This document shows, in pieces, positions 53,280 through 57,013 of a stretch of DNA of 57,013 nucleotides. Positions within the stretch are counted from its first letter, which is position 1. Every line of letters starts with the position of its first letter. A program made the translations under genes and the position numbers. The notes beneath the pieces are model-generated. The model did not search any database and was not told the origin of the DNA. It was given only the letters and a program-made list of their open reading frames with translations. Source of the stretch: an uncultured Bacteroidia bacterium (lineage in GTDB: Bacteria > Bacteroidota > Bacteroidia > Bacteroidales > F082); the NCBI GenBank assembly GCA_902783365.1, contig CACZQL010000063.1, forward strand, positions 1-57,013, read 5' to 3'.

Positions 53280-54527
53280 TCAAGATAGTCGGACCAAAAA
53301 TATTGTTTTTGTGTTTTCAGAAACTTTGAAGCGATCGTCGATTCTTCTTCCGACCACCCAAACGATTTGGCCGTCAGCCGTAGTGAGCACCTGACATTCT
53401 TCCTTTTGCCGGGTGGTCATCTTCTGATCCACGAAGAAATCACTCAACAATTTGGAGCCTTTCATCCCCAAAGGATGGAATCGGTCGCCGGTTTGCCAAG
53501 GACGGAGTTGAAGAGGGAATGTCAACTTGTCGTAGTCCAATTGGGCTACCTTGAGCGATTGATCGATCACGAAACGGTCGTCTTTATCGATGGTTTGATA
53601 AGAAAGTTCAATAGAAATATTGTTATTATTATAAATCGGAGTCAATTCAAGTCCATCGCGTTCAATGGTCACTCGATGGGTAGGTGAAAAGAAGGATTTA
53701 CCGAGTTGGCCGGATAGGGCTTCATAGATGAATTGGACTTGGTCGGTGTTGAAGCCATAATCCCGGAGCCACTCAAATAAAAGTGGAGAATGGAGGGTGG
53801 AAAGTGGAAAGTTATCGTACTGGTATTGTTGCGTTTCACCATCTTGTTTCACAATTTGGAACAGCTTTTCTTGAAGCAATTCACGATAGAGCGCATTTTC
53901 GGAGGCCAGATGGCGGATGGATTTCAGGATGGAAGTCCTCCCCTCTTTGGAGATGCCATCGATTACGGGGAGCAGTTCATGACGGATTTTGTTGCGCAGG
54001 AACTGGGTCTCGGCATTGGTGTGGTCCTCGCGCCACGTCAGTCCGTTTTCAAGGGCATATTGATGGATTTCTTCTCTGGAGATGTCCAATAACGGTCTGA
54101 TCACATGACCATTGACAGGTTGCATCCCTTTCAGGCCTTTTATTCCTGCACCTCTTAATAAATTAATGAAGAAAGTCTCCAGTTGGTCATCGGCATGATG
54201 GGCCACGGCGATATAATCATAGCCCAACTGTTGCCGAAGTTCCTCAAACCAGGCGTAACGCAACTCCCGGGCGGCCATCTCAATGGAAAGCTTATGTTCT
54301 TTTGCATAGCCAGTCGTGTCAAAGTGCTTCACATAAAGCGTCAAGCCATTATTATCAGCATATTCACGGACAAACCGCTCATCGCCATCGGACTCCTCCC
54401 CTCTCAGGTGGAAGTTACAATGCGCCACCACGAAATCCGCATGGGCTTTCAGTAGCTTATCAGCCAGCACCATGGAATCGATGCCGCCACTCAACGCAAG
54501 GATCAATTTGCCGCTCAGCTCTTTCAT
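53280..54527 (-). CDS. tilS: tRNA(Ile)-lysidine synthetase
   Basis: 415 residues. LALSGGIDSMVL is the PP-loop that binds ATP, and VAHHADDQLETFFINLLRG follows as expected. The C-terminal part has RPWQTGDRFHPLGMKGSKLLSDFF, the TilS C-domain. It converts the anticodon of tRNA-Ile(CAU) to lysidine; it is essential in most bacteria. A 7-bp repeat array in frame codes for PLSTLHSPLL between the two parts (53781-53815). It begins 6 bp after the T9SS redoxin gene on the same strand. Confidence 0.95.
   Translation of the reverse strand: MKELSGKLILALSGGIDSMVLADKLLKAHADFVVAHCNFHLRGEESDGDERFVREYADNNGLTLYVKHFDTTGYAKEHKLSIEMAARELRYAWFEELRQQLGYDYIAVAHHADDQLETFFINLLRGAGIKGLKGMQPVNGHVIRPLLDISREEIHQYALENGLTWREDHTNAETQFLRNKIRHELLPVIDGISKEGRTSILKSIRHLASENALYRELLQEKLFQIVKQDGETQQYQYDNFPLSTLHSPLLFEWLRDYGFNTDQVQFIYEALSGQLGKSFFSPTHRVTIERDGLELTPIYNNNNISIELSYQTIDKDDRFVIDQSLKVAQLDYDKLTFPLQLRPWQTGDRFHPLGMKGSKLLSDFFVDQKMTTRQKEECQVLTTADGQIVWVVGRRIDDRFKVSENTKTIFLVRLS
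53781..53815. repeat. 7-bp tandem array in frame inside tilS (unit AAGTGGA)
   Basis: AAGTGGA, GAATGGA, GGGTGGA, AAGTGGA, AAGTTAT at 7-bp steps. On the coding strand it gives STLHSPL-type residues in the linker of TilS. The unit is close to the reverse complement of the array at 17667-17701. Confidence 0.85.
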
Positions 54528-54533
54528 ATTCTA

Positions 54534-55547
54534 CTAGTGTTGAACTACAAAACGACCTACATACTTTCCGTCAGCTTGAATAAAATACATACCATTGGGG
54601 TAGCGCTCTGTAACCAACTTGGTTTGTCCGTTATCAACAACAAACGAATCCATCAGCTTCCCCATGACATTGTAAACCCGGACCACACCATATTCTTCCA
54701 AAGAAAGATTCACAAAGCCGTCGGCTGGATTGGGATAGACATCCACTATTGACACAGGATCAGTGACGTTATAATCGCATTGATGTTGTTCGATCTCAAA
54801 AGGCTCTAAAGCATCGATAATCGATTGAAGGCTATTGATCCCTTCATAGCCAAAGGAATTAGCCCATGAATTCAAAACAATTGAATGGTCGGGAGCTATC
54901 AGCAAAACAAAAGGATCGAATTGTGTATGGAATGCTAGCTGCACTTCATCACCTCCTCCGTTCTTACTTATCGTCGGATACTCAATGCCAAATTCTTCGC
55001 ACCACAGCAAACATCTTTCGTCATTGTCAATATAAGAGACCTCCATGTAATAAACATCATGGCGATTGCAACCATAATAACGATAGGATTCAACGACAAA
55101 GGGGGCCTGTTCCCGACACGGACCACAAGTATAATGGAAGAAATCAAGGAAAACGTATTGCCCATGGTCTAAAATATCATACAGATGGATTTCATTGCCA
55201 TGACAATCCGTTGCTAAAAAATCCGGTGCTTGTAAACTGAGCGACACCGTATCCGATTCATATTCCGAGCCATCCGCAAAACAAGATACCACGTAGTAAT
55301 AATTATCCAAACATGGCCAATAGTAAGCATTGTCTGATATATTAGTATCTTCCGTATCGGCAACTAATCGAAAAGGCATCGTTGCCTCTTTATGATACAC
55401 TTGGTAATGGACGGCTCCCTCTACAGCATCCCATTTCAAAACAAAATGCCCGTTCTCCAGACCAGCATTGACATTGGTCGGGGCTTGAGCCTTTACTCCC
55501 ATGCACATGACAAGGAACAAAACCACTGATACCACTCTTTTCATCAT
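54534..55547 (-). CDS. Secreted thioredoxin-like protein with T9SS signal
   Basis: 337 residues. Signal peptide (MMKRVVSVVLFLVMCMGVKAQ), then a fibronectin type III-like domain (PTNVNAGLENGHFVLKWD to SLQAPDF). A thioredoxin/AhpC-like domain follows with the redox motif YTCGPCREQAPF. The end (VDVYPNPADGFVNLSL to GRFVVQH) is a type A T9SS sorting domain. An exported reductant or oxidoreductase of unknown partner. The start has a second Met one codon later. Downstream, tilS begins after 6 bp. Confidence 0.87.
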   Translation of the reverse strand: MMKRVVSVVLFLVMCMGVKAQAPTNVNAGLENGHFVLKWDAVEGAVHYQVYHKEATMPFRLVADTEDTNISDNAYYWPCLDNYYYVVSCFADGSEYESDTVSLSLQAPDFLATDCHGNEIHLYDILDHGQYVFLDFFHYTCGPCREQAPFVVESYRYYGCNRHDVYYMEVSYIDNDERCLLWCEEFGIEYPTISKNGGGDEVQLAFHTQFDPFVLLIAPDHSIVLNSWANSFGYEGINSLQSIIDALEPFEIEQHQCDYNVTDPVSIVDVYPNPADGFVNLSLEEYGVVRVYNVMGKLMDSFVVDNGQTKLVTERYPNGMYFIQADGKYVGRFVVQH

Positions 55548-55569
55548 CTCATGTGTCTTTTCGTCTATG

Positions 55570-56136
55570 TTATTTCTTTTTCTTCACCGAAAACCCAAAT
55601 CCACCAATCTTCTCCCCCAGCCCGTAATATTTGCCATGGGAATAGGCCAAAGGCCGCGCATGATTGAGTTGGAAAGCCCCAGTACCTTTGTCAATTAAGC
55701 CTTCCTCGGCGTTGATGGCCACCACCTCAGCGATAAACATATCATGAGAGCCAAGTTCCTTCACCTCCACCACCCTGCACTCAATGCTCAGCGGCGACTC
55801 CTTAATTAAAGGTGCCTTCACAATTTGAGCAGGCTCAGTGTGCAAATGCATCTGCTTGAACTTGTTGTAGTCGCGGCCCGAGCGCACCCCGCACCAGTCG
55901 GTGGCGGCGGCCAGCTCCTCCGTGGTCAAATTAATGACAAACTCCATGTTTTTCATGATGAGTTCATGCGAATGGCGTTCTTTCCTCACGGAGATGTAAC
56001 ACATGGGCGGGTCGGAACAGATCGTTCCTGTCCAGCCGATGGTGATGATATTGTAGTTTTCCTCGCAGTCGCCGCAGGTGACCATCACGGCGGGCAAGGG
56101 ATAGATTAGGGTTCCGGGCTTGAAGGGGACTTTCAT
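55570..56136 (-). CDS. Flavin reductase family protein
   Basis: 188 residues, cytoplasmic FMN-binding split barrel. Typical features are ITIGWTGTICSDPPMCYISVRKERHS, NLTTEELAAATDWCGVRSGRDYNKF, and a C-terminal GKYYGLGEKIGGFGFSVKKKK. Probably reduces flavin or acts as a flavoprotein; substrate unknown. A -7 box (TATTTTTG on the minus strand at 56206-56213) lies upstream, with a 7-bp repeat array between it and the start. Confidence 0.9.
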   Translation of the reverse strand: MKVPFKPGTLIYPLPAVMVTCGDCEENYNIITIGWTGTICSDPPMCYISVRKERHSHELIMKNMEFVINLTTEELAAATDWCGVRSGRDYNKFKQMHLHTEPAQIVKAPLIKESPLSIECRVVEVKELGSHDMFIAEVVAINAEEGLIDKGTGAFQLNHARPLAYSHGKYYGLGEKIGGFGFSVKKKK

Positions 56137-56138
56137 AC

Positions 56139-56180
56139 AGTTGGAAGTTTACAGTTGGAAGTTGGGAGTTAGGAATGGGG
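56139..56180. repeat. 7-bp tandem array, unit AGTTGGA
   Basis: AGTTGGA, AGTTTAC, AGTTGGA, AGTTGGG, AGTTAGG, AATGGGG at 7-bp steps, directly upstream of the flavin reductase start (56136) in its leader. Confidence 0.8.
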
Positions 56181-56205
56181 ATGCTAATAAGTTATTACGT
56201 GGATG

Positions 56206-56213
56206 CAAAAATA
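56206..56213 (-). promoter_or_regulatory. -7 box of flavin reductase gene
   Basis: TATTTTTG on the minus strand, 70 bases before the start. The 7-bp array at 56139-56180 would be in the 5' leader of this transcript. Confidence 0.5.
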
Positions 56214-56230
56214 ATGTTTTTCCCATCATC

Positions 56231-56261
56231 TTGCGGAGAAAGGTTCGTTTTTGTATTTTTG
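56231..56261 (+). promoter_or_regulatory. Promoter of antitoxin-PIN operon
   Basis: TTG at 56231-56233, a 20-base spacer and TATTTTTG at 56254-56261, 21 bases before the antitoxin ATG. Same design as the promoter of the paralogous module at 24409-24439. Confidence 0.65.
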
Positions 56262-56282
56262 CACATTGAAAACAATAATACC

Positions 56283-56516
56283 ATGTATGCCGAACAAACC
56301 ACATTGAATCCAATACAGTTACACCTGCTCGAGATGTTCAACCATTGCGACAGCGAGAAGATGATGCTTGAATTGAAAGAAGTTTTGGCAGATTTTTATG
56401 CCAAACAAGTTCAAGAAGAAGCCGACCGTCTTTGGGATGAAGGCACTCTAAACGGTGAAGCCATTGAGCGCATTCTTGATGAGCATTGGAGAACTCCTTA
56501 TCCTGAGGCGAGATGA
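56283..56516 (+). CDS. Antitoxin-like protein of PIN module
   Basis: 77 residues, homologous over the full length to the antitoxin-like protein at 24159. Helical and acidic; ends WRTPYPEAR. The stop overlaps the PIN start by four bases (ATGA), as in most toxin-antitoxin pairs. It probably neutralises the PIN toxin and represses this promoter. The ATG at 56283 was chosen because the upstream extension lies in the promoter. Confidence 0.83.
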   Translation: MYAEQTTLNPIQLHLLEMFNHCDSEKMMLELKEVLADFYAKQVQEEADRLWDEGTLNGEAIERILDEHWRTPYPEAR

Positions 56517-56920
56517 GAAGAATCGTCATCGACACTAACTGTTTGATTGCCATACTGCCCTCGAAAAGCCCGTATCACAAAGTGTGGACTGACTTTTTAG
56601 AGCAGCAGTTAGAAATATGCGTGTCCAACGAAATTTTGATGGAATACGAGGAAATCATTTCAGAAAAGACATCACCTGCCTTCGCTGAAGCCATCATCAA
56701 AACGCTGATAAACAAGCCTAATTTTATTAGGGTCTATCCTACTTGGCGTTTCGGTTATATTGTGGCAGACCCTGACGACAACAAGTTTGTTGATTGCGCA
56801 ATCTGCGGAAGAGCAGAATTACTTGTTTCAAACGACAAGCACTTCAATGTTTTGAAAGACATCGGATTCCCATACGTTAGAGTTTTAAGGATTCAGGATT
56901 TCGTTCAAATAATAAAATAG
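56513..56920 (+). CDS. PIN-domain toxin
   Basis: 135 residues, complete. The PIN ribonuclease acidic residues are visible: IDTNCL (Asp6), SNEIL (Glu39 region), DPDDNKFVDC (two or more Asp) and SNDKHF. Members of this putative toxin family cleave RNA when not bound by their antitoxin; activity here is inferred. It follows the antitoxin-like gene by a 4-bp overlap. It serves as the intact reference that shows what is lost from the pseudogene at 23904. The last 93 bases of the window hold nothing I can identify. Confidence 0.88.
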   Translation: MRRIVIDTNCLIAILPSKSPYHKVWTDFLEQQLEICVSNEILMEYEEIISEKTSPAFAEAIIKTLINKPNFIRVYPTWRFGYIVADPDDNKFVDCAICGRAELLVSNDKHFNVLKDIGFPYVRVLRIQDFVQIIK

Positions 56921-57013
56921 TATTTTTCCTTAATTCCGCAACACTATTACAAATATAACTTTTTAAGTACCTGAGCAACAAAAAGTTGCCCAGGATTTTG
57001 CCATGTCGAAGAA

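Overview
The window is a chromosomal segment of a Bacteroidales bacterium (Bacteroidota). The evidence is: four proteins ending in the C-terminal sorting domain of the type IX secretion system (T9SS); many short lipoproteins with signal peptides; Bacteroidota-type -7 boxes (TAnnTTTG, usually read as TATCTTTG or TATTTTTG just before a gene); lipid A and phospholipid genes; and many genes of families typical of this order (DUF2027-Smr, MbnP-like, C4 zinc ribbon next to Nif3). Most genes are GC-rich, except a clearly AT-rich stretch at about 12.6-17.4 kb. The genus cannot be fixed from the sequence.

Layout. 0-5 kb: end of a metallo-beta-lactamase-fold gene, then sbcD-sbcC. 5-10 kb: a T9SS cargo protein, then a membrane iron-sulfur protein, an aldo/keto reductase and a small lipoprotein. 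10.1 kb: tRNA-Arg(CCG). 10.2-17.4 kb: a secreted unknown, an esterase-like lipoprotein, and a type IIG restriction-modification pair resembling Eco57I/M.Eco57I. 17.7-22.1 kb: a DUF2027-Smr protein divergent from an overlapping operon of MbnP-like lipoprotein, MbnH-like di-heme peroxidase and a TrmH-HAD fusion. 22.1-26.4 kb: a fibronectin-type lipoprotein, then a gene graveyard with an inactivated PIN toxin beside an intact antitoxin gene, an elaborate hairpin-flanked Y1 transposase element, an internally deleted NYN-domain gene, and a truncated second copy of the element that cuts a signal-peptide gene.

26.4-40 kb: a membrane Ser/Thr kinase, phospholipid genes (psd, cdsA), lipoproteins, a large T9SS protein, mazG, a PagL-like lipid A deacylase, a CotH protein and proS. 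40-49 kb: a low-complexity lipoprotein, a FadL-type porin, the zinc-ribbon and Nif3 genes, lpxK-pnp-lpxH, and an M20 peptidase. 49-57 kb: a NatAB-type ABC exporter, dsbD, tilS, a T9SS redoxin, a flavin reductase and an intact antitoxin-PIN module.

The most unusual signals are: (1) a dispersed family of short tandem arrays with a strict 7-bp period but different unit sequences, found between genes and also in frame inside genes, including one that forms a 31-bp inverted repeat exactly at the junction of the TrmH-HAD fusion; (2) the Y1 transposase element with nested, mirror-image terminal hairpins; (3) the MbnP/MbnH pair without visible methanobactin genes; (4) a Ser/Thr kinase whose extracytoplasmic domain is shared with a nearby lipoprotein. 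Function calls rest on motif recognition by eye; no database search was run.
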